Positions 16,097 to 24,680 of a stretch of DNA of 64,000 nucleotides are shown piece by piece; position 1 is the first letter of the stretch; every line of letters begins with the position of its first letter. The DNA is from an uncultured bacterium (GTDB lineage Bacteria; Verrucomicrobiota; Kiritimatiellia; RFP12; UBA1067). Position numbers and translations under genes: made by a program. The notes under the pieces are model-generated. The model ran no database searches and was not told the DNA's origin. It saw only the letters and a list, made by a program, of their open reading frames with translations. The stretch covers positions 1 through 64,000 of the forward strand of contig CACWVU010000008.1 in NCBI GenBank assembly GCA_902764415.1, in the 5' to 3' direction.

Positions 16097-18187
16097 GTGA
16101 GCAATAAAAGTCATTATCTGGGCATAGACATCGGGTCGACGACCTTCAAGGCCGTCCTCATGTCCGGCGACGGCAAGGTGGAGCGCACGGTCTACCGGCG
16201 CACCCAGCCGGTCGAGAGCGGCAAGGTGGCCTGCACCGGCCACTGCTCGGCGTGCGGCTGCTGCAGCGGCGGCTCGGTGAAGAAGCTCGCGCTCGAGTTC
16301 CTGCGCGCGGCGGGGATTTCGTTCAAGGACGTCGACGCAATCGTCGTCACCGGCAGCCAGATCGTCGAGGACACCCGCCGGTTCATTCCGTTCGACTTCC
16401 AGGTCAGCGAGGTGACGGCCCACGTCGCCGGCGCGAAGTTCCTCCACCCCGACGTCGACGCGATCATCGACTGCGGCGGCCAGGACTCGAAGTGCATGGT
16501 CTACAATCCGACCATGAAGCTGTGGACGAGCATGATGAGCGGCGTCTGCGCGGCGGGCACGGGGAGCTTCCTCGACTCGGTGGCGCAGAAGCTCGGCGTC
16601 AAGGTCGAGGACGTGGCCGACAAGGTGAACTACGAGTCCAACACCGAGTTCAGCTCGGTCTGCGCCGTCCTCTCCGCGACCTCGATCAACAAGTTCAAGA
16701 ACCGGGTGCCGATCGGCGACCTCCTGGCCGGCGCGTGCAAAGCGCAGGCGCGCACGATCCTCAACTCGGTGGGGCAGCTCCTCGTCAACGCGCCCGGGCG
16801 CAAGATCCTCTTCCAGGGCGGCGTCGCGTTCAACAAGGCGGTGGCGTTCTTCCTGAAGAAGCTCACCGGCAGCGAGATCGTGATCCCCCAGTACCACGAG
16901 GTGATGGGCGCGCTCGGCGCGGCGGTCATCGCGATGCGCCTCCACGACCTGAGGGAGAAGGGCAAGCTCGACCTCGCGAAGGTGGAGTACGAGCCGACCC
17001 GCGGCAAGTCGACGTTGCTGCGGATCAAGTCCACCAAGCGCGACTTCTTCTCGCACGACCCCTCGAAGCCGCTGGTCTGGCGCAACCTCTTCTTCCCGGC
17101 CGAGATCCTCAACGCGATGGGCTGCCGCATCCGCACCCTCGAGACGTACGCCGCGCTCTTCGGCCGCCGCGCCGACAAGGTGAAGGAGGCCCTTGGGCGC
17201 GCCGCGCAGAAGGGCTTCGACGGCCAGACCTGCTCGTTCCTGCGGATGCTCGAGGGCATGGAGCTCGACAAGCCGGACTTCGTGGTCTCCACCGTGCAGC
17301 CGTGCCAGCAGGCGGAGCGCGTCTTCGCCGACCTAGTGCGCGAGCACGGCATCCCGGACCGGCTCTACTCGCTGCAGACCCCGGTGAACTCCCAGGCCCG
17401 CAACGCAGTTGAGACGGTGGCGGACGGCCTCGCCGAGGCGGTTTCGGAGATGGAGAAGGCGTTCGGGCGCAAGCTCGACCCCGGCCGGCTCGAGGAGGCG
17501 TGCGTCCTCTCCAACGAGGCGGCCGACCTCGCGCGCAAGTGCGCCGACCTGAGGTTCACCTCGCCGCCGCTCGTCCGCGGCTCGGAGGCGATCTACAACG
17601 CGGTCGTGTTCTCCCAGCTCTGGGGCACGCAGGACCTCGTCGACATCCAGAAGGCCTACTACGAGGAGCTCCTCGCCAAGAAGGCGTGGGCCGAGCAGCG
17701 CTACTCGATCGACGATACCCACCGCCTGCTGTGGCTCCACCTGCCGCCGTTCTACGACACCAAGCACCTCGACTTCATCGAGACCACCTGCAACGCGCCG
17801 ATCGTCTTCGAGGAGACGAACTTCGTGGGCTGGGGCCCGCTCGACCCGAAGGACCCCTACCGCTCGCTCGCGCGCAAGCTGCTGGAGTCCGGCTTCCTCG
17901 ACCCCGCGCTCCGCGTCGAGTACGTGAAGCGCGCGGTGCCCGCCGGCCGCTTCAACGGCGTCATCCTCTACACCCACGGCTTCGGCCGCTGCTCGCTCGC
18001 CGACCGCGCGCTCTCCAAGCACCTCCGCGAGACGCTCGACTCGATCGGCGTGCCGCTCCTCGCGCTTGAGGGCGACTGCATGGACGCGTCGATCGACCCG
18101 TGCTCGACGACGACCAAGATCTCGTCCTTCGTCGAGGCGCTCAACCTCAACCGCTACGGCAACATCTTCGGCAAGGTCAAGGAGTGA
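16097..18187 (+). CDS. 2-hydroxyacyl-CoA dehydratase activase fused to a dehydratase-like domain
   Basis: A 696-residue fusion. Residues 1-280 form a BadF/HgdC-type ASKHA ATPase: GIDIGSTTFKAV at the N-terminus, DCGGQDSK, and two Cys (GVCAAGTGSF and SSVCAVLS) that in HgdC ligate a [4Fe-4S] cluster between subunits. Residues about 330-690 resemble the HGD-D dehydratase subunit family (FFPAEILNAMGCR, STVQPCQQAERV, LEGDCMDASIDPC). Such pairs use ATP to drive low-potential electron transfer for difficult dehydrations or reductions in anaerobes. An unusual Cys-rich stretch (ACTGHCSACGCC) follows residue 42. Start codon is GTG with GAAGAGG upstream. The substrate is unknown and no separate dehydratase gene is adjacent. 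gatB follows 11 nt later. Confidence 0.82.
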   Translation: MSNKSHYLGIDIGSTTFKAVLMSGDGKVERTVYRRTQPVESGKVACTGHCSACGCCSGGSVKKLALEFLRAAGISFKDVDAIVVTGSQIVEDTRRFIPFDFQVSEVTAHVAGAKFLHPDVDAIIDCGGQDSKCMVYNPTMKLWTSMMSGVCAAGTGSFLDSVAQKLGVKVEDVADKVNYESNTEFSSVCAVLSATSINKFKNRVPIGDLLAGACKAQARTILNSVGQLLVNAPGRKILFQGGVAFNKAVAFFLKKLTGSEIVIPQYHEVMGALGAAVIAMRLHDLREKGKLDLAKVEYEPTRGKSTLLRIKSTKRDFFSHDPSKPLVWRNLFFPAEILNAMGCRIRTLETYAALFGRRADKVKEALGRAAQKGFDGQTCSFLRMLEGMELDKPDFVVSTVQPCQQAERVFADLVREHGIPDRLYSLQTPVNSQARNAVETVADGLAEAVSEMEKAFGRKLDPGRLEEACVLSNEAADLARKCADLRFTSPPLVRGSEAIYNAVVFSQLWGTQDLVDIQKAYYEELLAKKAWAEQRYSIDDTHRLLWLHLPPFYDTKHLDFIETTCNAPIVFEETNFVGWGPLDPKDPYRSLARKLLESGFLDPALRVEYVKRAVPAGRFNGVILYTHGFGRCSLADRALSKHLRETLDSIGVPLLALEGDCMDASIDPCSTTTKISSFVEALNLNRYGNIFGKVKE

Positions 18188-18198
18188 AGGACCCGCGC

Positions 18199-19635
18199 AT
18201 GGAATACGAAAGCACCATCGGCCTCGAGACGCACGTCCAGCTCAGGACCAAGACCAAGATGTTCTGCTCCTGCCTGCTGAAGACGGGCTGCGAGCCGAAC
18301 ACCAACGTCTGCCCCGTCTGCCTCGGCTACCCGGGTGCGCTCCCGGTCATGAACCGCGAGGCGGTGAAGCTCACGGTTATGTCTGGCCTGATGCTCGGCT
18401 GCCGCGTGAACCCGCACGCCACCTTTGACCGCAAGAACTACTTCTACCCCGACATGGCCAAGGACTACCAGATCTCCGAGAACGGCAGTCCCCTCTGCAT
18501 CGGCGGCGGGGTGGAGATCACGCGCCCCGACGGCACCAAGAAGCTGATCCGCATAAACCACATCCACCTCGAGGAGGACGCGGCGAAGATCAACCACTAC
18601 GCCTCCACCTCGGGCGTCGACTTCAACCGCGGCGGCACTCCCCTGATGGAGATCGTCTCCGAGCCGGACATGGAGTCGGCCGACGACGCGATCGCCTATC
18701 TCACCGCGCTCCGCGAGATGCTGGTCTACGCGGGGGTGAGCGACTGCAACCTCGAGGAGGGCAACATGCGCTCCGACGTCAACATCTCCATCCGGCCCAA
18801 GGGCGCGAAGGAGCTGGGGACGAAGGTCGAGATCAAGAACATGAACTCCTTCTCCGGCATCCACGCCGCGCTCGAGCACGAGGCGAGGCGCCAGCGCGAA
18901 TGCGTGGCGCACTCCATCCCGATCGTGCAGGAGACGCGCCGCTGGGACCCGGAGGCGATGGAGACCGCCTCCATGCGTTCGAAGGAGAACGCCCACGACT
19001 ACCGGTATTTCCCGGAGCCGGACCTGGTGCCGGTGGAGCTCTCCAAGGCCGAGGTCGAGGAATGGCGCGCGCTCCTCCCCGAGCTGCCGGAGCGACGCCG
19101 CGCGCGGATGGTGGAGGAGTACGGCATCGCCGAGTACGACGCCGGGGTGCTCTCCCAGCACAAGGAGAACGCCGACTGGTTCGAGGCCGCCGCGAAGGGG
19201 CTCGACCGCAAGCTCGCCAAGCAGCTCTGCAACCTCTTCATGGGCGACGTGATGGCGCTGATGAACGCGAGCGGCAAGGCGATCGGCGAGTGCGCGATGA
19301 AGCCAGCCGACCTCGCCGCGCTCGTCCGCCTCGCCGCGGCGGGCACGATCAACGGCCCTACGCTCAAGGAGCTCCTCCCGGAGATCTTCGAGAATGGCGG
19401 CGACCCGGAGGCGATCGTGAAGGAGCGCGGGCTCGGCGCGGTGAGCGACGCTTCCGCCCTGGAGGCATTCGTTGAGCAGGCGATTGCCGCCAACCCGAAG
19501 AGCGTGGCCGACTTCAAGGCCGGCAAGAAGGCGGCGGCCGGCTTCTTCGTCGGCCAGGTGATGAAACTCTCGAAGGGCAAGGCCGACCCGAAGGTCGTCG
19601 GCAAGCTCGTCGCCGAAAGGCTCGCGAGGTGCTGA
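18199..19635 (+). CDS. gatB: Asp/Glu-tRNA amidotransferase subunit B
   Basis: GatB is the kinase/transamidase subunit that converts Glu-tRNA(Gln) and Asp-tRNA(Asn) to the amide form together with GatA and GatC. Signatures: IGLETHVQL at the N-terminus, CPVCLGYPGALPVMN, DRKNYFYPDMAKDYQISE, and the C-terminal YqeY-like helical domain ending with a VGKLV helix. Length 478 residues is standard. Start ATG 18199 has AAGGA upstream. gatA and gatC are not in this window, so the complex is encoded at separate loci. The stop overlaps the GTG of the next gene. Confidence 0.95.
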   Translation: MEYESTIGLETHVQLRTKTKMFCSCLLKTGCEPNTNVCPVCLGYPGALPVMNREAVKLTVMSGLMLGCRVNPHATFDRKNYFYPDMAKDYQISENGSPLCIGGGVEITRPDGTKKLIRINHIHLEEDAAKINHYASTSGVDFNRGGTPLMEIVSEPDMESADDAIAYLTALREMLVYAGVSDCNLEEGNMRSDVNISIRPKGAKELGTKVEIKNMNSFSGIHAALEHEARRQRECVAHSIPIVQETRRWDPEAMETASMRSKENAHDYRYFPEPDLVPVELSKAEVEEWRALLPELPERRRARMVEEYGIAEYDAGVLSQHKENADWFEAAAKGLDRKLAKQLCNLFMGDVMALMNASGKAIGECAMKPADLAALVRLAAAGTINGPTLKELLPEIFENGGDPEAIVKERGLGAVSDASALEAFVEQAIAANPKSVADFKAGKKAAAGFFVGQVMKLSKGKADPKVVGKLVAERLARC

Positions 19636-20102
19636 GGTTCGTCTCCATCGCCTTCGCCGCGCTGGCGCTGGCGGCCGCCGCCGGCTGCCGCGGCTTCGAC
19701 ATCGCCCAGACCTGCATCTTCGCGGACGAGGACGGGAATGTGGTCACGGTCGGCTACGGCAGCGCCGAGAAGCCCCACACGAACACCTACGTCAATCCGT
19801 TCACCAAGCAGGAGATGGAGTTCAAGTCCACCCTCGCCGTGGAGGTGGAGCTGCCCGACGGCGACTCCTTCGTCGCCTGGCGATGCATGAACTTCGAGCG
19901 GTCGGGAACCATGTACCGGACGGACAACGGCCGCTGGATGTTCCACGCCAACGGCTTCACCTCGTCGATCTACGAGCGCCGTCCCGACGGCGGCTACAAC
20001 CTGGTCTTCAACGGAGTCCTCTGCGAGGCGCCGAAGTCGGACCGCACCGGCGACGACAAGTGGCGCAAGATGAAGAAGGACGCGAAGGGGAAGTGGCGGT
20101 GA
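19629..20102 (+). CDS. Small predicted lipoprotein, unknown function
   Basis: A 157-residue protein starting at GTG 19629 and overlapping the gatB end by 7 nt. The N-terminus is a lipoprotein signal (hydrophobic AALALAAAAGC, Cys near residue 20). The mature part is rich in beta-prone aromatic segments and ends in a Lys-rich tail (KMKKDAKGKWR). I recognise no family. Tight coupling to gatB and to the methyltransferase downstream (4-nt overlap) indicates one transcript but does not reveal function. Confidence 0.6.
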   Translation: MLRFVSIAFAALALAAAAGCRGFDIAQTCIFADEDGNVVTVGYGSAEKPHTNTYVNPFTKQEMEFKSTLAVEVELPDGDSFVAWRCMNFERSGTMYRTDNGRWMFHANGFTSSIYERRPDGGYNLVFNGVLCEAPKSDRTGDDKWRKMKKDAKGKWR

Positions 20103-20842
20103 GCGACACGGCCGCAAACCCCCTCGACAACATCCGGGTGGTGCTGGTCGGCACCCTCTACACCGGCAACGTCGGCTCCAGCTGCCGCGCCATGGCCAAC
20201 ATGGGGATAAGGCACCTGAGGCTCGCCGCGCCGAACCTCCAGAACTCCTGGGAGGAGGGCGAGCGCCTCGCCGTGCACGCGACCGACATCCTCGCCGCGC
20301 GCGAGGAGTTCCCGTCGCTTGAGGCGGCTGTCGCCGACTGCGTCGCCGTCGTCGGCACCACCGCGCGCGAAGGGCTCTACCGCCAGCACGTCAAGGCGCC
20401 GCGCGACTGCGCCTCCGACATCCTCTCCGTCGCCGCCACCGGACCGGTCGCGCTCGTCTTCGGCCGCGAGGACAAGGGGCTCCTCAACGAGGAAATCGCC
20501 CAGTGCACCCACCTCGTGCGGATTCCGGTGGACGAGGGCTACACTTCGCTCAACCTCTCGCAGGCCGTGCTTCTCACCTGCTACGAGCTCTTCGCCGCGT
20601 CCGGCCGCTACGTGCCTCCGCACGAGAAGGCGCCGCCCGCGCCACAGGCCCAGAAGGCGCAGCTGAACAAAAACTGGGCCGCCATGCTCCGGGAAATCGG
20701 CTTCATGAAGGAGGAGCAGACCGACCACTTCATGCAGGGCTTCCAGCGCGTCTTCTCGCGCGGGGTGGTGACCAAGGACGACGCCGCGCTGATGCTCGGC
20801 GTCGCCCGCCAGGCCGTGTGGGCGGCGAAGAACCATGCGTGA
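20099..20842 (+). CDS. SpoU-family RNA 2'-O-methyltransferase (TrmJ-like)
   Basis: A 247-residue trefoil-knot (SPOUT) methyltransferase. Motifs: VVLVGTLYTGNVGSSCRAM (motif 1, ribose substrate binding), VALVFGREDKGL (motif 2) and IPVDEGYTSLNLSQAV (motif 3, SAM-binding knot). The extra C-terminal helical tail fits the TrmJ/group 1 branch, which modifies Nm32 of tRNA in other bacteria. The start is GTG 20099 within the previous stop region. The C-terminus overlaps the next gene by 8 nt. Confidence 0.88.
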   Translation: MSDTAANPLDNIRVVLVGTLYTGNVGSSCRAMANMGIRHLRLAAPNLQNSWEEGERLAVHATDILAAREEFPSLEAAVADCVAVVGTTAREGLYRQHVKAPRDCASDILSVAATGPVALVFGREDKGLLNEEIAQCTHLVRIPVDEGYTSLNLSQAVLLTCYELFAASGRYVPPHEKAPPAPQAQKAQLNKNWAAMLREIGFMKEEQTDHFMQGFQRVFSRGVVTKDDAALMLGVARQAVWAAKNHA

Positions 20843-22850
20843 CGTTGCCTTCAGCTGCGACGACGGCGGCGTCCCCTACCTGAAGACGGCGGTGTGGTCG
20901 CTCCTCTCCCGCTACGCCGGCAAGGATCCGCTCAGGGTCAACGTGTTCGAGGGCTGGGGCGGGCACTCCGCCGCGCACAAGGCGGAGCTGGCGGAGCTGG
21001 TCGGCCGCTTCGCCGGCGCGACGCTGCGCTACGTCGACGTCGAGCAGCCGCTCAAGCCCTACGCGGACGCCATCGCGCCGCGCCCCGGCTCGCGCTGGAA
21101 CGTATTCACCTGGACGCCCGTCTTTACCCCGCTGCTGATTCCCGACGCGACTGGCAACGTGATCCACTTCGACATCGACATGCTCTTCAACGCCGACGTC
21201 TCGCCGCTCTTCGAGCTCGATCTCTCCGGGGACGGCGGCGAGCCGTTCCTCGTCGCTTGCGCCTACGAGTACGACAAGTTCGGCGACAACGCCGGCCGCG
21301 AGATCTGGGAGAAGGGCATCCTGCCGCCGGAAGCAGAGCGCTACTTCAACACCGGCGTCCTGGTGTTCAACTCCGAGGCCTGCCGCGCCGAGCGCACCTG
21401 GGACCGGATCGTCGAGTGGTACCGCGCCCACTACGACGTCGCCGACCGCATCGAGCAGGACGCCTGGAACGCGCTCTACTGGCGGCGGGTGAAGCCGCTT
21501 GAGGTGAGGTGGAATTTCCACGACCGCAACCTCAAGGGCTACGCGCGCTGGCCGCTGAACGCGAAGTACTGGCTCGGCAACACCCCGCGCGAATGCATGG
21601 AGGCGGCGGTGAACCCGGCGATTCTCCACTTCTGGGGGCCGAAGAAGCCGTGGAAGCCGTCGCACCGCCCCTACCGTGGCCTCTACCACCGCGCCATGCG
21701 CGAGGTGGGGCTCAAGCCGCCGCGGGAGCAGCTGCTCGTCCCCTGGTACGACTTCGTCAATGCCTGCGACATGGCGGCGGTGAAGGACACCCTGCGCATT
21801 CCCGCCGACTACTACCCGCGCGCCGGGTTCAACCGCGCCGCGATGGTTGCCGCCGCCCGCCGCCGCCGCCTCGTGAAGGCGGTCGTGCGGGTGCTGCTGG
21901 TGCCGTTCGAGTGGCTGGCCATCGGCATCGGCCTCGCCACTTTGCCTTTCGTCGGTCGGCGGACGATGCAGCGGCTCTGCGACTTCGCGGCCGGCCTCAT
22001 GTACCTCTTCGACCGGAAGGGGCGCCGCCGCGCGCTCGCGAACCTGCGCGTCGTCCTCGGCACCGCGAAGGGGAACGAGGGCACCTTCTTCTTCGACGCC
22101 GCCAAGGCGAAGTACGACCCGACCCCACGCGAGCGCAAGGTTGTGCGCGGCGCCTACCGCAACATGGCCCGCGCCGTCGGACACGCGTTCTGGACCTCGC
22201 GCCGCGCCGCGGAACGCGTGCGCGTGGCCGGCGAGATGAGCGCCGAGTGCGTGGCGAAGCTGCGCGGGAGCCGTCCGGCGATCACGGTGTCGGGGCATAT
22301 CGGCTGCTGGGAGATCCTCTCGCAGCTGGCGCAGCTCGAAGGCCATTCGATGATGTCCGTCGCCAAGGACATCGGCACCCGGGCGATGACCGCGCTGCTC
22401 GCGCGGGCGCGGCGCTCGGCGGGGCAGGAGATCGTCCCCGCCGCCGGCGCGTTCCGTCCGCTCCTCGCCGGCATCCGCGCCGGCAAGTCGCTCGGGCTCC
22501 TCGTCGACCAGCGCGTCTCGCCTGACGACGGCGGCATCTGGGTCAGGTTCTTCGGCCGCCCGGTGCCGGTCTCCGCCGCGCCGGCGTTCTTCGCCAGCCG
22601 CACCAAGGCTCCGATCCTCGTCGCCTGGTCGCGTCCGCTCGCCGACGGCCGCTACCGCTGCGAGTTCCTTGACCGCATCGCGCCAGAGGAGGCGAAGGAC
22701 GTCTGGTCGGCAACCCAGCGCATCACCCACGACCTCGAGTGCGTCATCATCCGCCATCCCTCGCGCTGGGTGATGAACTACAATCTCTTCGGCACGTTCC
22801 CCACCCCCGCCGACCTCGAGACCCTCGCCTCCCGCGAGCGCGCCCTCTAA
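20835..22850 (+). CDS. GT8 glycosyltransferase fused to LpxL-type lipid acyltransferase
   Basis: A 671-residue protein joining two envelope-lipid enzymes. Residues 1-310 are a GT8-like glycosyltransferase (LgtC/GspA type) with the metal-binding DID at 113-115 and HFWGPKKPW near 265. Residues 345-665 resemble the lysophospholipid/lipid A acyltransferase family (LpxL/HtrB), with the catalytic H-x4-E at His488-Glu493 (HIGCWE) and DQRVSPDDGGIWVRFFG for substrate contacts. A hydrophobic stretch (about 350-375) would anchor it in the inner membrane. One polypeptide could both glycosylate and acylate a lipid A or glycolipid precursor; that is inference. It ends a tightly overlapping run from the activase gene. 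Confidence 0.82.
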   Translation: MRDVAFSCDDGGVPYLKTAVWSLLSRYAGKDPLRVNVFEGWGGHSAAHKAELAELVGRFAGATLRYVDVEQPLKPYADAIAPRPGSRWNVFTWTPVFTPLLIPDATGNVIHFDIDMLFNADVSPLFELDLSGDGGEPFLVACAYEYDKFGDNAGREIWEKGILPPEAERYFNTGVLVFNSEACRAERTWDRIVEWYRAHYDVADRIEQDAWNALYWRRVKPLEVRWNFHDRNLKGYARWPLNAKYWLGNTPRECMEAAVNPAILHFWGPKKPWKPSHRPYRGLYHRAMREVGLKPPREQLLVPWYDFVNACDMAAVKDTLRIPADYYPRAGFNRAAMVAAARRRRLVKAVVRVLLVPFEWLAIGIGLATLPFVGRRTMQRLCDFAAGLMYLFDRKGRRRALANLRVVLGTAKGNEGTFFFDAAKAKYDPTPRERKVVRGAYRNMARAVGHAFWTSRRAAERVRVAGEMSAECVAKLRGSRPAITVSGHIGCWEILSQLAQLEGHSMMSVAKDIGTRAMTALLARARRSAGQEIVPAAGAFRPLLAGIRAGKSLGLLVDQRVSPDDGGIWVRFFGRPVPVSAAPAFFASRTKAPILVAWSRPLADGRYRCEFLDRIAPEEAKDVWSATQRITHDLECVIIRHPSRWVMNYNLFGTFPTPADLETLASRERAL

Positions 22851-22874
22851 TCCCGCGCACAGAGCGGCAAATTT

Positions 22875-22883
22875 TGGTATAAT
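22875..22883 (+). promoter_or_regulatory. Extended -10 promoter of the AlbA_2 gene
   Basis: TGGTATAAT, hexamer 22878-22883, follows GCGGCAAATT, a word that precedes several promoters here. The gap to the ATG is 16 nt and no Shine-Dalgarno is visible. Confidence 0.7.
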
Positions 22884-22899
22884 ACGCCATATAAGAACT

Positions 22900-24447
22900 A
22901 TGGCATTGCCGCTGAACATAGACGACTTGATTCATCAGCGCAAGGTAGAGAGTGCGAGGATAGAATACAAGAAGGACTGGAACCCCGAAAAGGTGCTCCA
23001 TTCGGTCTGCGCATTCGCAAACGACATCGACAACTGGGGTGGAGGCTACATAATCATCGGGGTGGAAGAGAAGAACGGTCAGCCGGTCTTGCCGCCGAAT
23101 GGAATCCGCAAGGAGTCGGTGGATGCCGTAAACAAGGAGCTTCTGAACGTCTGCAACTTGATTGAGGGGCGGTATGTCCCCGTCGTCTCGCACGAAGTGT
23201 ACAATGGGGCGGACATCCTTGTGCTGTGGTGTCCGGCGAGCGCGGTGCGTCCGCACAAATGCCCGGTGGTGATCGCGAAGAATGCCAAGAGCGAGAAGGC
23301 GTACTACATCCGCAAGGCTAACTCCACGATTCGGGCTAATGCGGAAGAGGAGCGAGTGCTTTTCGAGTATGCCGGGAAGGTGCCGTTCGACGAGCGCCCG
23401 AACATGCGCGCCTCGGTTTCGGACATCCGCATGTCGTTGCTGCTGCCGTTTCTGGAGTCGGTCGGGAGCGAGCTCGCGAAAGACGCCGCCACGCGAAGCG
23501 TTGCCGATGTCGCGCGTGACATGCTGTTATTGGAGGGACCTCCCGAAGACGAGCATCCCATCAACGCGGCGCTCATGTTCTTCAACGAGCATCCCGAGAA
23601 GTTCTTCCGCTATGCGTGGATCGAGGTCGTGGACAAGCCAGACCCGACCGGGCAGGGGATGGAGGAGCAGACGTTCAAGGGACCGCTGGACGTGCAGCTA
23701 CGCGCCGCGCTCAACTACATCAGCGGCGCGGTGCTGAAGGAGAAGATATTCAAGCACGACGACCGCGCCGAGGCCGACCGGATATGGAACTATCCATACG
23801 CTGCCGTGGAGGAGGCGCTTGCCAACGCCGTCTATCACCGCAGCTACGAGCCGTGTGCTCCTGTGGAGGTGACGATTACGCCGACGCAGCTTGAAATTTC
23901 CAGTCTTCCGGGGATGGACCGCTCGATTACAGACGCCAACCTCAAGGACTTCAATATCCGCAGTAGATTCTACCGCAATCGCCGCATCGGGGAGTTCCTC
24001 AAGGAGTTAGATCTTGCCGAAGGGCGCAATACTGGAATCGGGAAGATTGTACGCGCAATGCGCGAGAACGGATCGCCCGACCCGCAGTTCTACAATCCCG
24101 AAACCCGTTCCTTCATGACCGTTATCCTGCCGATTCACGAGGCATTTAAGGCTGATGCGGTGAAGATAGAGACAGAAACTGTGGTGAAAACCGGTATGAA
24201 AACAGATGCTGGCACTGTAAATGGCACTGTAAATGGCACTGTAGAAGATCAGGCATCACCATTTAACCTTGCGAGTAGGATAATTGAGGCCATAAAGTCG
24301 AACAGTAGAATTACCTATGATGCATTGGCTGTTGCGACAGGAGCTTCTCGGCGCACAATTAGTCGAGAAATTAAGATGCTTTCTCAACAAGGGATTCTGA
24401 GGCGTATCGGTTCAGACAAGACCGGTCATTGGGAAGTCGTGAAGTGA
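22900..24447 (+). CDS. AlbA_2/ATP-binding putative transcriptional regulator
   Basis: A 515-residue protein. Residues 10-140 form an AlbA_2 (Schlafen AAA_4-like) domain: ARIEYKKDW, FANDIDNWGGGYIIIGVEE, YYIRKANST. Residues 270-410 match the HATPase_c_4 region (YPYAAVEEALANAVYHRSY, GRNTGIGKIVRAM). The last 60 residues form a winged helix (SRITYDALAVATGASRRTISREIKML). The three-part layout is that of widespread accessory regulators whose ligand is unknown; some relatives take part in phage defence. A short repeat encodes VNGTVNGTV near residue 430. The gene is AT-richer than the housekeeping genes before it. Confidence 0.8.
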   Translation: MALPLNIDDLIHQRKVESARIEYKKDWNPEKVLHSVCAFANDIDNWGGGYIIIGVEEKNGQPVLPPNGIRKESVDAVNKELLNVCNLIEGRYVPVVSHEVYNGADILVLWCPASAVRPHKCPVVIAKNAKSEKAYYIRKANSTIRANAEEERVLFEYAGKVPFDERPNMRASVSDIRMSLLLPFLESVGSELAKDAATRSVADVARDMLLLEGPPEDEHPINAALMFFNEHPEKFFRYAWIEVVDKPDPTGQGMEEQTFKGPLDVQLRAALNYISGAVLKEKIFKHDDRAEADRIWNYPYAAVEEALANAVYHRSYEPCAPVEVTITPTQLEISSLPGMDRSITDANLKDFNIRSRFYRNRRIGEFLKELDLAEGRNTGIGKIVRAMRENGSPDPQFYNPETRSFMTVILPIHEAFKADAVKIETETVVKTGMKTDAGTVNGTVNGTVEDQASPFNLASRIIEAIKSNSRITYDALAVATGASRRTISREIKMLSQQGILRRIGSDKTGHWEVVK

Positions 24448-24466
24448 GCCCACGCGCCGTGAGATT

Positions 24467-24475
24467 TGGTATAAT
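24467..24475 (+). promoter_or_regulatory. Extended -10 promoter of a leader or RNA transcript
   Basis: TGGTATAAT, hexamer 24470-24475. Downstream come a Shine-Dalgarno, an 11-codon ORF and structured RNA rather than a normal gene. Confidence 0.65.
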
Positions 24476-24493
24476 ACGCAACAAAAGGATTTC

Positions 24494-24529
24494 ATGAAAC
24501 TTAAACTGCAAATGAAAGGAACAAGCTAA
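24494..24529 (+). CDS. 11-codon ORF, possible leader peptide
   Basis: The ORF encodes MKLKLQMKGTS, then TAA. It has a good Shine-Dalgarno (AAAAGGA, 6 nt before the ATG) and lies 18 nt after a perfect -10. It could be a leader peptide for the structured RNA downstream or the remnant of a deleted gene. Its composition is not biased to one amino acid beyond Lys, so it is not a typical attenuator peptide. Confidence 0.35.
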   Translation: MKLKLQMKGTS

Positions 24530-24556
24530 GCAGCAACAAGTGCTCTGCCTGGATTG

Positions 24557-24597
24557 TAAAAGTGAGAAAACAGGTCTGACCTGAATTATCACTTTTA
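24557..24597. repeat. Compound hairpin, REP-like
   Basis: Outer arms TAAAAGTGA (24557-24565) and TCACTTTTA (24589-24597) pair over 9 bp. Inner arms CAGGT (24571-24575) and ACCTG (24579-24583) pair with loop CTG. The inner GGTCTGACC core resembles the palindrome at 962-976. Between here and 24680 no gene is seen. Confidence 0.55.
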
Positions 24598-24680
24598 GAA
24601 CGAGGTGGGGTGATAGATTTCCCGCGTGTGCGGTAGGGTTGCGACAATGCGTAGCTGCCATCCGCCGCGTCTGGGCGCGT

